Positions 10,801 to 22,770 are shown, numbered from the stretch's first letter. The stretch: DNA of 64,000 nt from Heliopora coerulea (GCA_030142905.1 JASJOG010000057.1:682501-746500); one strand, 5' to 3'. Notes: generated by a model not told the origin, from the letters alone. Numbers and translations: made by a program.

Positions 10801-12561
10801 ACTCAAAATACAAAAACAAAACCAAACGAAGAAACGAAAACAGGCGAAAAGATAAAAAAAAATACAGACAAACTGATCCAGAAAAACAAACCATAAAAAC
10901 AAACAAACAAACAAGCTGATTCAGGAAAACAAACCATAAAAACAAACAAACAAACTGATCCAGAAAAACAAACCATAAAAACAAACAAACAAGCAGGCAA
11001 ACAAGTGTTTGAAGGATAAAAAAAATCTGCAGACGGTTCAAAATGAAAAAGAGAGCAAAAATCCCAGTGAAACAAGCAAACAAACAAATATAATACCAAT
11101 CAAACAATCAGATATAAAGGCAAGTATCACATTACCCAACCTTTAGGACAAACGTCATATGTGGTAACGTTTCTGATTAGCTGTCCATTTAGTTTTGGGG
11201 GTTTATCACATTTCAACTCTTGTTCGTCTAAAATTTTGATGTCAAAATTTTGACCTTTTATTCCTTCAATAAACCATACCATCCCACAATCGCAGATATA
11301 CGGATTCTCGCTTAGATATCTAAAAAAAAAATAGCGTGTTAGGTAGATTCAAAACCTTAAGGCCTAAAGTCAATTCTCAAATTAAATCTTATTCGTTACA
11401 ATTCAGTTCAGAGTTACATCATTAGATTCCTTTAGGAAATTTTAAGGACTCGTGTCACAAACGGAAAAGTTAAGCACAGTCCATATATTGAATTGGAACA
11501 CTTCCAGCAGAATATAAAGTACCTTTTGATGAATGAGAATACTAAATTCTTCTATAAATTGGTATGATTCAGAATTTTACGAGTTAAACCTAAGTCCATC
11601 AATCTTGAAATTTTCATCTCTTAAAGTTTTGTACAGAAAATAACTGATTAATACATATGTGGACAGAATGACATGTGAGGTATATGTAAGGGTATATTGA
11701 ACGTCTACAAACAGCAAAAATAAATTGTATCTACATTTAAGGCGTGTTTACATGAATCCATATTGAGTTTCATTGCGGATTGAAAGTAAATTCAAACCGT
11801 GTTTACATACGAATTGTGTCCCCGGATCGAATAGCAAGTGAAATTTGAAATTTCAAGATGGCAACCGATAATATTAGAGCCAATATGTTTCTTTCCACGA
11901 TTAACACTTGATTCCAACATGTTCTGGCATCGAAACCTTATTAGAGCCCTTTTCTATTCCTCCTCTCAGCTTTTGTCTTTTCAAAGCTTTGACGTTTGCT
12001 GAAAACCTTTCGTTTTTTTTCGTCGTCCCAAGTCCATCGTTTGTTCACATAGATACCGAGATTTTAGCTGATATATCCACTATATTGTCGTTTGTATATA
12101 TTAAAATTATGCATACATTGTTCGTTGCAGTCCTCTTGGTCGCATCTTTTTTATTCTGGAATGAAAGCTTACAACGCCTTTACACGAGAACGGAATGAAA
12201 TTTCAAACCCGAATGAAATTTCATTCCGGAATAAGAACAGTATGAACTCAATTCGGAATGAGATAAATCTCATTCAGGATACATGTAAACAATAAAGGGA
12301 TTTTAATAGAACCGTTATGACTTTAATCCTGAATGAAACTCAATCCAGAATCTCGTAAACAGCCCCTTACACGCGTTTCTCTGATGAGCTGAACAGGTCT
12401 GATGGAATATGTTCAAATGTTTTGTTCCTGCACTCCACGTATCGCCCTTCTTTCTTTATCATATCACAATCCTTCAAGGTTGGCGACCTGTCTGCATCAG
12501 TTGGCAAAAAAACGAGCTTTATCGCCAAAAGAAGCAGCGTAAGATGAAGAACAGCGCTCAT
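6843..12561 (-). CDS. G2: LRR-cap/EGF type I transmembrane receptor
   Basis: Exons: 12371-12561 (signal peptide plus N-cap, ending IPSDLFSSSEKRV), 11141-11319 (C-cap, NPYICDCGMVWF), optional 10122-10238 (degenerate EGF), 9500-9631, 8755-8874, 8549-8683 (EGFs), 7363-7474 (TM: IVIAVLGFLFILAFSFLMLW), 7078-7224 (cytoplasmic), 6843-6939 (tail). All joins keep frame; the protein is about 370 aa without the degenerate EGF and 409 aa with it. The N-cap joins the C-cap directly; I see no LRR exon in the roughly 1 kb intron, most of which is a MITE. The cytoplasmic exon holds an acidic dileucine (ERNPLL) and a Gln-rich segment (QQLQQQMLMLDNYF). The tail reads TTWSEEEDEGEYYDQ and ends DYDDE. The EGF set matches G1 one for one, so these are the closest pair by layout. 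A long GAT microsatellite sits between the TM and last EGF exons. Confidence 0.8.
7640..8200. repeat. (GAT)n / GATAAT microsatellite, G2 intron
   Basis: About 560 bp of GAT trinucleotide with interspersed AAT, between the G2 TM exon and its last EGF exon. Runs of poly-Asp, poly-Met, poly-His and poly-Ile frames result from it and are not genes. Confidence 0.9.
10122..10238 (-). CDS. Degenerate EGF exon of G2
   Basis: An open 117 nt exon with acceptor TTTTAG and donor T|GTAAAT, both phase 1, so it could be included without shifting frame. It reads NCIGNMSCSDNA, then DRSYKCVCNAVFSENGTH: recognisable EGF spacing, but the third Cys is replaced and the last Cys falls beyond the donor. It may be skipped, or used as a disulfide-poor EGF. 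Confidence 0.4.
10675..11105. repeat. CAAA-rich low-complexity tract in G2 intron
   Basis: Repeated AACAAACAAAC and imperfect tandem copies of AAACAAACCATAAAAACAA (about 10880-10995) upstream of the G2 C-cap exon. Phe/Leu-rich minus-strand frames are artefacts. Confidence 0.6.
11740..12366. mobile_element. 627 bp TIR element abutting G2 exon 1
   Basis: Left end GGCGTGTTTACATGAATCC and, further in, ATTGAGTTTCATT. The complement of the right end reads GGGGCTGTTTACGAGATTC, then ATTGAGTTTCATT. Inner part has repeated GGAATGAAATTTCATTCCGG. No transposase frame is seen, so it is non-autonomous. Its right end begins within the G2 exon 1 splice donor (GTAAGG at 12365-12370). Confidence 0.65.
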
Positions 12562-12628
12562 AATGGCATGATGGATTCCATGTGATCACTTTATGACTTT
12601 GGATCGTTGTTCTCGGAAAAAACGCTTG

Positions 12629-12636
12629 TGACGTCA
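12629..12636. promoter_or_regulatory. CRE/ATF-type site upstream of G2
   Basis: TGACGTCA, 68 bp upstream of the G2 ATG. An ATGCGCGCG block lies about 30 bp further upstream, as also seen at G3. Confidence 0.55.
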
Positions 12637-13170
12637 TGAAAGATGACTGGCTATAGTTAATTAAGATGCGCGCGAAATCAAAATCAGGACATTTAGGTCT
12701 CGCGTTGGAAGGGAGAAAGGAATTGCATATTATTGAGCTTTACAGCTAACCAAGCAAGATCACGAAACTTGGTACTTACAAACGTTTTACTTCGTTCAGG
12801 ATATTTTTTTTTGCTATTTTCAAGTTGATGTCATCTCGAGCGACCCAAAAATTTATACTTAAAGTTGGAGAGCAAAATTCGAGCACATCTGATGCTTTAA
12901 AGCTGACAAAGACTCGAAGAAGTGAATTACACAACGGCTATGAAAGATGGGTACTTGTAAACTTGACCCTAACCCTTGACGAAGAGTTAACGTTATACAA
13001 TACTTAGGTAAAGTAAGACAGGATTTCAAAAATATAAAATTTGTTAAACAGGCACTGAAGCTCAGTTTACGTTCATATTTTTTTATCATTCTGTTGGTTA
13101 ATGATATATTAAACGACATAAAGTCATGCACAAATATTTGATCAATCTATTTTTAATGACGCCAATTTCA

Positions 13171-13176
13171 TTTATT
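13171..13176 (-). terminator. Poly(A) signal of G3
   Basis: AATAAA on the minus strand, 41-46 nt after the G3 stop codon, a normal position for a short 3' UTR. It leaves little room between G3's 3' end and the G2 promoter. Confidence 0.5.
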
Positions 13177-13216
13177 ATCTTTACTCTTCTCATCTCATTC
13201 ATTACTGTGGTTATCT

Positions 13217-14453
13217 TTAGTCTTGTTCATCTTCAGACCACTCTGTTATAACGGACTCACTAGCAAGAATTCTGAAGGAAAAAAACGAGATTAATAGAGA
13301 TTTAATGTTCCTTCTAGCAAGTGATAAATATATCAAAACAAGATAAAAAAATTTTTTGCAGAAGACTATTCACAATTGTCGTCCATGTTCCGATGCTGTG
13401 ATCCAAACACACTATGCCACGAGACTGGACAAAAAAACGTTTAAAAAAACACGAGCCGTTAAGCATGGGTCTTTTACCTTCTAGGAGGTTGAGCAAATCT
13501 CAAGTGTTAGGATCGCTATATCCAAATTCACGAAAACCATCAGGTATTTCTTTTATAATATGTGAAGGACGGACGAGCAACAACTTCACGATCCTCTTTA
13601 ATTAGCTACTGCTGCTAGACTGGGACCCGGTCAATCCTTGTACTTCCTGCAGAAACACCTCCTGTACTCATCCCATCCTCTTGGGCACCCCTATCAGTAC
13701 CGAACCTGGTATCTCCTACGCCACTTCCAGGACACTTTCTCCTACCATCTCCTACATCATCTCGTTCACCTCCTAAAGTATCTCCTCCTGTATATCCCCT
13801 TGTCCTCCCCCGGTTCTCTTCCAGTACTATTTCCTTCAACAGGGGTAACCAGGAATTTCAAAGGGCAGGGGTCGGATGGTAGTATCGAGTCTCCGTGGGG
13901 ATGATTTTGATCATCTCGACTGAAGTAGATCTACGTGGCTTTGTCAAATGAGGACAAGAAAGGTCTCACTTTTCCCACAAGGGCAGAATCGTGATTCCCC
14001 CAACCCTTCTACTTGCGCCCCTGCACAAGCTGTTCCACACATGCTTACCCAGTCACGTGACTTGGTGGTAAATCAGCAAAACAATCATTGAATACGAATA
14101 TCTGTTGTTGGACCTTTTGTTGTTGCTCCAAGTGCAGTAAGGGCCGCTGATCTTGGTCGTGGTTGGAAGAAAGGAGTTTTTCTTTCTTGTCATTTTTTCT
14201 GATAGACGAGAAATTAAGGAAGAAATTTAGTTTTTTTAAGAATAAAGAATAACTCAACTTGTTCCGGCTATTGTGGTTTCTGTCTTACCTTTTCACAATG
14301 AAAATAGCCAGTATGACGCAGACGACTATAGATATCACGACAGCCAAGATAACCATGAGGCTAGTGTTGGAAAATGACTCCTCTATGATAAGATTATACA
14401 GTACATGTCAACTTTTGGATGGACACGTGCCTATATGTGTACGTGTACGTGTA

Positions 14454-14502
<49 letters not shown>

Positions 14503-14559
14503 GTGTGTATGTGTATGTGTATGTGTGTGTGCGTATGTGCGTGTGTATGTGTATGTGTA

Positions 14560-14592
<33 letters not shown>

Positions 14593-17500
14593 GTGTGTGT
14601 ATGTGTATGTGTGTGTGCGTATGTGTGTGTGTATGTCTGCGTGCATGTGTATGTGTATGTATATGTTGTATATGTTTATGTTCATGAATATGTATATGTC
14701 TGAGTACATGTTTCAAAAAATTAAGCCCAAGTTAACACAACCATTAAAAGAGAGGAAATAACTTAATACCATTGTCTTTTAGGCAAAGTCTTCCTTCCTT
14801 AAAATGTTCAAACCCAAGATTGCAAAGGCATTTGTATCCACCTGCTCTGTTGATGCACAACGCATTTTTATCACAAGTGTGGGTGTTCGTTGTACACTCG
14901 TCGATGTCTGTTGAAAGCAAATGATTCATAAGAAAGAAAAAAAAAAGACAAAAATCATTGTTTTCACCGCACAAAAACTACGAATAGAAACCTTACAGGC
15001 TTGTCACAATATATGTTCTCTGCAGGATTGCAGTTACTCTGTTAACAAGTTGCGCGAACTCAGTAATTATATTATGTCATAACAAAATTATTGATACTTT
15101 CCCTTAAAATATAAAGAGCCTTAAGGGGGTAAACTTACCTAAGCAATGCTCCCCATTGAAAGAATACCCAGACTTGCAAAGGCATCTATAGGAGCCATCG
15201 GTGTTTACACAGCGAGCGTTAGCGGGACAGACGTTTCTTAAACATTCGTTAATATCTTAAGAGAGAGGTAAAAACTTTCTATGAGAATTCTTCCATTGCA
15301 TCATGTCAGAAAGTCCATCTAAGTTCATTCTTTGTGTGTTGTTTTCGGAACCTTAGCCAGGAATGGAGCAGTGGCGAGGCTGTCTCTCATCTATTCAGTT
15401 TGAAGGCAGTCATGAAATTTCGTCTGGCAGAACAGATAACTTAAAACTAAACCCACAGAAATGGGCAATTTACTGAAGTCAATTAATAGTTTTTTTTAAA
15501 TTTGGAGTTAATAAGTTTTCAATGTGCTAACTGCATTAACTAGATAAATGCATATACACAATATAAGAATATGAAAAATTGCAAAAATTAAAAAGAAACT
15601 GAAGAATTGAGGCCACTGAAAACCAACCAGGGTCAGGTAGTTCAAAAGGCTGTTAGTTTAATCCAGGGTTAGCGATTTAACAGATTTTGAGTGCATACAT
15701 AAATATTTTAAGCTGTGAAATTTGAATAGATTTTTCAACCGAAATAAATGAAACCAAAACAACAAATTAACTGGTAATCCTAGATGAGCGCCAATCGTAC
15801 TCTGAACAATTGGCCTCAGAAGCTCCAGTCTAGGCTAGTGACCAAAATTTGCTGTGCATGGGCTGGGGACTGGCACGCAGGTGAAAGAGTAGTGCCTGGG
15901 CACCAGGCTTGGGGAAATGTAATAGTGTGCACCCGAAGTCATGGCTGTCCGCACTTTTTAAACGTACGTGGTCCAATTTAGGCTTCGTATTTAACTCCAC
16001 ACTCTTTCTCGTCTGGTTTACTTTTTGCACAATTATTTACACGTGTTCCCCTTGTACTTACCCAAACATAGTTTTCCATTTCCATGGTAACCAACATTGC
16101 AAAAGCATCTGTAGGATCCTGCAGTGTTTTCACATTTGGCTTGAGGAGCACAGACAGAATTTGCAGAGCATTCGTCAATATCTGTTGATCGGAAAATGAA
16201 AATTATTTCATTACATCATAACAGTGCTGTTTACCTTATGTTCCCTGCAACTGCGCGTTGTATAAAGGAATTGGTCTATCTGGATCAATCAATTCGAGAA
16301 TGAAATCCTTTGAGTCAAATGAATCGCAGTCTCCCGGACAACAAATAAACCTCGCTCTGGTGTAAACTCGTTCCCAGGGATGATACTCCAGTTTGAGTAC
16401 AAATGACCACCAATAACTCCCGAGTCAGTCACTTCTGGTGATACATCATTAGATTCCCATTTCTTTCCTATGCGGCAAACTAACTGTTGCTCATGCACTG
16501 AACTGAAAAAAAAAATGCAGAAACTAAAACCACTGCCGATCTTTTCTGACAGTTTATCTAATGAAAGGACATTATTAGTATTTTAGGCGGGGGTAGACTA
16601 TTCCACCTTAGTTTCAACCGTTTCATTCTCTTGGAATGCTTAAAAACAAGTCTTATTTACCTTGACAATCTTTGCCGTTTCCATAATAGCCGGTGTTACA
16701 AGCACAAAAGTATGAACCAATCGTGTTTACGCACGTTGCATTTACTGCACACTTCACTTTTCCAGAACATTCATTAATATCTAAAAATATAAACGAAAGT
16801 GGCTTAGTAATAGTATTTTTAATTTATTTACGACCAATGCATCTGGGGTGTGTTTTTTATTTTTGACCGGGACGTGTAACGGTTGCAAGAAAAATGATGA
16901 GGGTGAGATAGGATTTAGTATAGTGTGTGTCCTTCCTCAAGAGAAAAAATATTGATATTGATACTATCAATATTTGAAATTTCTCTTGAGGAAGCAACAC
17001 AGGAATTCCGAAAGAACTGTTCTGTGGGGAACTGGGTGGCTGTCGGTAAACGTGACTTGTCAAAACCTGGTAAGCGTGGCATGAAATGTTTGAGCTCTAC
17101 GCTAAACAGCTGTGACATCGAGGCAATTAGGTGGGTACAACCAACAGTAGATTAATTTTCCTGGAGCTAGGAAATCTACCGAGAAAAATGGCTGACAATT
17201 AAGACTAACCGAGGCGAATGAGTTTACAAGGCAAGACTGAGAAGGATAACCTGGACTAAGCTAGATTTTCTGGATTCAGGAACGCGGAGCTGGGACGGCG
17301 TACAACTACGGCCAGCCTCGCTGCTTTGTCTGTAATATCCACCAAACATAAGAACCAACGTGACTCCTTGTCGGACCTAGTTCTATCGCTATGATCATGT
17401 TCATTATCATTATCATTGTCATCATGATCATTATCATTATCATTGTCATCGTTATCATCATCATTATTATCATCATTATCATCATTATTATAATTATTAT

Positions 17501-20500
17501 TATCATCATTATTATAATTATTATTATCATCATTATTATCATCATTATTATCATCATTATTATCATCATTATTATCATCGTTATTATCATTATCGTCATC
17601 AACATCATTGTCATCATTATCATCATTATCATTATTATCACCATTATTATCATTATTTTCATCGTCATCACCATTATCATCATCAACATCATTATTATCA
17701 TTGTCATCATTATTATTATTATTGATACTATTATTATTATCATCATCATTATCATCATTATTATCATCGTCATCAACATTATTATCGTTGTCATCATTAT
17801 TATCATTGTTATCATTATCATTGTGATCATCATCATTACCATGATGATAATCATCATTATCATCTCATGGTACAATTGTCAATTACTATTGTTCATTTTG
17901 ATGTACAGGATTTAAAATTTGTCGCAATATTTGAGAGTGAATAATTAACAGTAATTGTAGTCTTATGATATGGTTTTACTCCACCGTTTAGAATCAAGCG
18001 CGATCGTTTACTCTTACATTGACGTTGGACCCTAATATTACCTTGACAAAGTCTTCCATTGCTGTACTCTTTAAAACCAGGTTTGCAACGACAGCTGTAA
18101 CCAGGCGAGTAGTTTGTACATGTCGCATATTTGTGGCAATGATCTGTGTTCAAAGTACATTCATCAATGTCTGGTTAAAAAATAAAAAAAGAAAAAATCA
18201 CTGAGAAAAAGAAGGAAAGTTGAAAATGAAGAATACCATGGCAAAATCCTCATGCTATCAGGTTTAGAAATCTTACTTCACTATATCTTCATGAAAGACA
18301 TGAATGTTCATGATGTTTTATCGTTGTTGTCATGACTATTATATTATTCACCGAAATAATTTTCTAACATATCGAAGTTGATCTTGTGTACTCTTTACAA
18401 CTTTAGCAAACATAGGAAGAAACAAACTCCGAACAATAATGCCATCTTGATAACTCAAGATATGAGTTAAAATCAAGAGAATCACAATGAAATTGTGATA
18501 TTTCGTATTTATTTCATTGTAATTCTTTTGATTTTAACTCATATCTTGAGTTATCAAGATGGCATTATTGTTCGGAGTTTGTTTCTTCCTATATGTACTC
18601 TAAACACCGGGTTTGTATATGGAATATTCTTGGATTTATACAAATGAATACCTTTCAGTTAAACTCCTAAATCTGAGCTATTTTATAATTTCCCTATACA
18701 TTAAACAAATATACCTAAATACACTACATATTATTCTAGTGATAAAAAAATTTTACCTTCACACTTGTATGAAGCAGGTTTTTCACTCTGAACACACTTT
18801 TGGATCGTTTCATTGCACGGGCTGGGCTTCACGGCGCAAGGATTCGTCGGCTCTTGAATTAAGAAGTGAACACTTTAAGATTGAATGACAAAGACTGAAT
18901 TACGAATGGGAACAGCTGTAAAAACAAGTCATGAGTGGTTAAAAAGATGATTAAAAAACCATGGGAAGTGACAATTGAAAAAGCTATAGTAAAGAAGTGA
19001 CCAAAGCGAAACAGTGCAGATTAAAAGACAACAAACGACTTTTTCTTCGAATGTGGCGGACAAAAATTAAGGCAAGAAATTCACGTTTGAGTGAAATAAA
19101 TTTCAAATTCAAAGTTGTTAACATTATGATGTCAGGTTCTTGAATAATTCACCACAGTATAACCATTTGATTGATGACTTTTAAAACCTCCTATATAACT
19201 GTAAACCATCATATGTTGTGCGGAGGAATCTGAACACAGTCTATTACAAATTATACTTAAAAGAATGCAGCAGGACTTAAAAATTCTTAATAAGGTAAAA
19301 TTAGATACAGTTGTAAAATGTCTTTATGGAAAACCCTTTCAGCTACCTAAGCTTTTCTTCCAAGAGGTCCAGTAAGGGCCACACCTAATGGGTCCAGTGT
19401 TGTACAGATAGACACTGGAGTTCCCGGAGAAAACCTTCAATGTTTAGTAGAGTTAGACTGGACATCACTCTTCTCACGTGTGACCAAGTTGACTTTAATA
19501 AGAGAACTGTACAGAGCCAGAATTGAATCCTAGTCTGAGTGGTGAAAGACACATGCCCTACCATGCAGTGTGGCAGATCTAAATTGGAATATATTGGAAA
19601 CAAATGTACAACACATATTTACCAATACAGCCGATTCCATTACTGGCCTTCATAAAACCTTCTTTACAACGACACTTATAGCCGTACACTTGATTTACGC
19701 ACTCTTCTCCCTCTTGACATTTGTAAGTTTTCTTCGTGCATTCGTCTATGTCTGTATTTTAGCGGAAAAAAGGAAACTGCAGGATTTGGGTTTGACTAAA
19801 AATATACAAACATTCATAACAGAGCGAATTTACCAATGCATTTGTAAGATTTTTTGCTGCTGTGACAGGTTGATACGGTTTCAATACAAGGTCTTGGCGT
19901 AGTGTTGCACAGATCGGCTTCTATGATATACAAGATAATAAAAAAAATTAAGTGGATGAGCAAGCGGATAAAGAAGGTGCGGAAACTTAAACTAAACAAA
20001 AAGAGCTGAGATGGTGAGGAAAGGGATGAAAAGCAGAAAGGAAAGGAAAGGGGAAAAGGGAAAATCTGGGGTGAAATTTCGGGGAAGTAAAGGGTCGACA
20101 TGCCTCTTCTAATCTCAACAAAACTTTTTTCGCCTGTCAAATCCTTGAGTTCGTCGCTAATTTTTTGGTTGAATCTCCCCTAAAAATACTATACCTTTGA
20201 AGCATCGCTTTTGAGTGAAAAGGAAGAGGATACACTACAATGCGTGACAATACAAGCAATGCATCACAATGAAATTCGACTCAACACCGCACAACACAAC
20301 ACAACGAAGTGCAACACAACACAAAGCAACACAACAAAACGCAGCTGAACACAGCACAGCCAACAGTGGGCAACAAGATAATAAAGCCCAGAACTATGTA
20401 ATGCAATACAATATAAAGCAATGCTATAAAAGACAGTAAAACAAAACTCAACAGCAAACTGTGGTTAAAATCGTCTTTGCAGTCGCTAAATTTTAAATCA

Positions 20501-22346
20501 CCTTCTTAATTATTTGAAGACTTGAGAAGAAGATCCAACTAAAGATCTGCATCCCTTCTCTCCTAGCTCAGAGTTTAGTGTACAGTACAGTTCTCTACAA
20601 CAGCTGGTCGTAAGTCTTAACCATACAAATTCAGATTGATCGAATTTAGATCAAACCTTTTTGGGGGCAAACTTCGTATTCTTTTAGATGAAAAACCGAC
20701 CTACGGTACAACTTCCTAGGTTTGGAGCATCGTATATCATCTGGGTCATCCAGAAGTCTGTCTCTAAATTCTCGTTCTTTCAATCGCCTGATAAACCACA
20801 CCATGTTACAGTCGCAGACGTATAATCCCTCAAGACGGCTGAAAAACAATGATATAGCCGAAGAATTCCATACAATAGAAAGTGAATATTCAGCTGAAGG
20901 GTGAATAAGAGAAAGATTGTGAATAAGAGAATGACTGTCCATTGTTTGCAAGATGCATTTTTTTAACAACTTTCTTCAGGCGACTTTCTGTTTTATTGGG
21001 TATTAAAAATTAATTTACGGAACTTTTGCCCATTCACTATCAGCATAAAGAGCGATACAGGATAGCCTTTGATTCTGCACGTTTAACTAGTGTAACTGCC
21101 ATACTGGAATAAAGTTTTTCTCTCCTCTCGTCTCCTCTCCTTACCTTGCTTAATTTCACTCATTGTTTCGTTGCATAACGTTATTAGGAAGAACATAACT
21201 CACATGTATTTAAGCCGTGTCCCAAAAATATCGAAAGGGATATAATCCAGCTTCACGCCCTCACAAGACAACTGACTGAAGAAGGATTTCTTACACCTAC
21301 TCCTACTGACCATACCTGTTGGAAAATTGAAAAAAACAAAAGGCAGATTAGTTCATATCAACAACGATTCAAATACATTTAAAGAAGATGTCGTGTACGA
21401 TGGTTGATAACGTTGACATTTGGCATTGCTTGTATTAAATGGCATTTAGTAGCCTCACACATATTATTCTCAATTTTATAAGTTGGTTCTCAAAATTAAC
21501 TTTTACGTTCACATTCAGTTAAGCCTTTCATGGATAAGGTTGAATCTGAACGATGGTGCGGACTTATTAAAAACAAAGCTGTGCGACAGACTCGAAAACA
21601 TTGTAAAAAAATTGTTTCAAAAAAACAAAAAGCAGCTTGTCTTCATATATTTTATTATGGTCTCTCGTTGAAAAGAAATGCATTCCATGCAAATATGACA
21701 TTAAAAATGACCAAATTGCGACCCAACCTGTCGGACAAACATCTTTTTCAGCCAAATCGACGATTTTCTTTTTCGACAGTTTCTTTGGTTGAGCACATCT
21801 CAAACTTTCCAAGTCTCGTATATATTTTCCTTTCTTGTTCAGCTCGCGGATAAACCAAACCATACTACAATCGCAATTGTAAGGGTTATTGCTGAGTTTT
21901 CTAAGAACAAAAGAAAGCTTTTTTCAGTTAAGATGATCAAAATTGATCATGAAAAACTCCACAGTTCTATGACAACTCTGTACTTTAATGTCCTTCCTCT
22001 TACCACACATATCATCTACCCACTTATCTGTCTGGCTATCTATTTGTCTCTGCCTGTCCATCTGTCTTATGTCAGTCGATATCTCTGTTAAGACTATTTC
22101 TCAAAGTCATAAAACGAAAGAATTCTAAAGTTACTAACGTCTTGAGTGCTTCAACAAGATACTCCGTACATTTCGTAATACTCACATATAGTTATTTGCA
22201 TTGAACACGTCGTAGGGAATTCCTTGCAATCCCCGATTCCTACAATCCCAAAGTGCCCTTCCAAGCGATGACTTGCAGTCCTTAGTAGATGGCCCTAGCC
22301 GTTGGTTAAATAATAATGACCACAAAGCAAGGCTTTGTAGCGCCAT
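13217..22346 (-). CDS. G3: double LRR-cap/EGF type I transmembrane receptor (620 aa predicted)
   Basis: Fifteen exons read in one frame: 22186-22346, 21728-21900, 21204-21315, 20657-20838, 19834-19920, 19623-19751, 18757-18852, 18042-18170, 16661-16780, 16062-16181, 15139-15255, 14770-14907, 14289-14382, 14049-14198, 13217-13271. The first four form two consecutive N-cap/C-cap pairs ([12 protein letters not shown] to [25 protein letters not shown] to [11 protein letters not shown]). Two short four-Cys mini-EGF exons (19834-19920 and 18757-18852) alternate with six full EGF exons, several starting DIDEC or DINEC, the usual calcium-binding EGF form. The TM is [20 protein letters not shown]. The cytoplasmic part has a dileucine (DQRPLL), a QQQ run and a short tail ending EWSEDEQD. 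The start codon chosen gives a modest signal peptide ([13 protein letters not shown]), the weakest of the set, so exon 1 could begin further upstream. An AATAAA signal lies 41-46 nt after the stop. Confidence 0.8.
14430..14690. repeat. (GTGTAT)n / (GT)n microsatellite, G3 intron
   Basis: About 250 bp of GTGTAT and GT repeats between the G3 TM exon and last EGF exon, the same intron that holds the GAT repeat in G2. Confidence 0.9.
17396..17866. repeat. (ATT/ATC)n microsatellite, G3 intron
   Basis: About 470 bp of ATC and ATT trinucleotides between the G3 EGF exons at 16661 and 18042. The long Ile and Met frames are artefacts. Confidence 0.9.
18410..18596. mobile_element. Foldback hairpin FB1
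   Basis: Inverted arms of about 80 bp around a short loop, in a G3 intron. Left arm has GCCATCTTGATAACTCAAG, ATATGAGTT; right arm is the complement. Shares the CATCTTG..AACTCAAGATATGAGT core with FB2 and FB3. Confidence 0.7.
19326..19576 (-). mobile_element. tRNA-derived SINE, copy 2
   Basis: Diverged copy of the element at 2541-2800, same orientation, in a G3 intron. Shared blocks include CAGCTAC.TAAGC, ATGGGTCCAGTGTT and GGAGAAAACCT. The A and B boxes are more decayed here. Confidence 0.6.
20275..20470. repeat. CAACA-type low-complexity repeat
   Basis: AACACAACACAACG and ACACAACACAAAGC units in the G3 intron before the mini-EGF at 19834. No coding signal. Confidence 0.4.
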
Positions 22347-22411
22347 CTGAAGCAAGGCTTTATGTCCCCCGTTCGTGTGTTTTAGCTCCGGGGAGTATAT
22401 TAATCCGACAG

Positions 22412-22419
22412 TGACGTCA
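22412..22419. promoter_or_regulatory. CRE/ATF-type site upstream of G3
   Basis: TGACGTCA, 66 bp upstream of the G3 ATG, followed about 30 bp further upstream by AATGCGCGCGC. Confidence 0.55.
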
Positions 22420-22770
22420 TAAAAAACCTTTGTCCCACTTTATTGGAATGCGCGCGCACATACAGGTAAATAACTAGGGAGCTTTCACTGTTTTCTGTCC
22501 GAGACGGCTCCTTTTAACCAGTAAAATCCCCTCAAATCGACTGGTGTTAGTCAGAGTAAAATAAAAAAGTCGGATACAGACGAAAAAGGGTTTAAGGTCT
22601 GCTCAAAGTAGTGATTCTAGGCAACTTTTTTTATAGCTCATCTGATACCGACTTGAAATCGATGATGAAAAACTGGATGATTTCACAGCGTTTCCAAAGC
22701 AATTTTACTTCGAGTTTTTCAAGGTACTTAAGGCCAAGTTTCTTTCAACACACAAAGGTTTCTAATTCAA

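Larger units (their letters stand above)
12562..13216. other. Intergenic G2-G3
   Basis: About 650 bp, the shortest gap in the array. Contains the G2 promoter (CRE, GCGCGC block) and the G3 poly(A) signal. Nothing else recognised. Confidence 0.6.

Noticed and set aside
13615..13904. Pro/Ser-rich plus-strand and Gly-rich minus-strand frames
   Set aside because: Both strands are open over a compositionally biased stretch of a G3 intron, with no domain or splice support.
16289..16498. 69 aa minus-strand frame between two G3 EGF exons
   Set aside because: It has one Cys, no EGF spacing and no phase-1 acceptor/donor pair; treated as intron.
17306..17915. Long Ile/Met open frames on both strands
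   Set aside because: Produced by an ATT/ATC microsatellite; no start context, splice or domain evidence.
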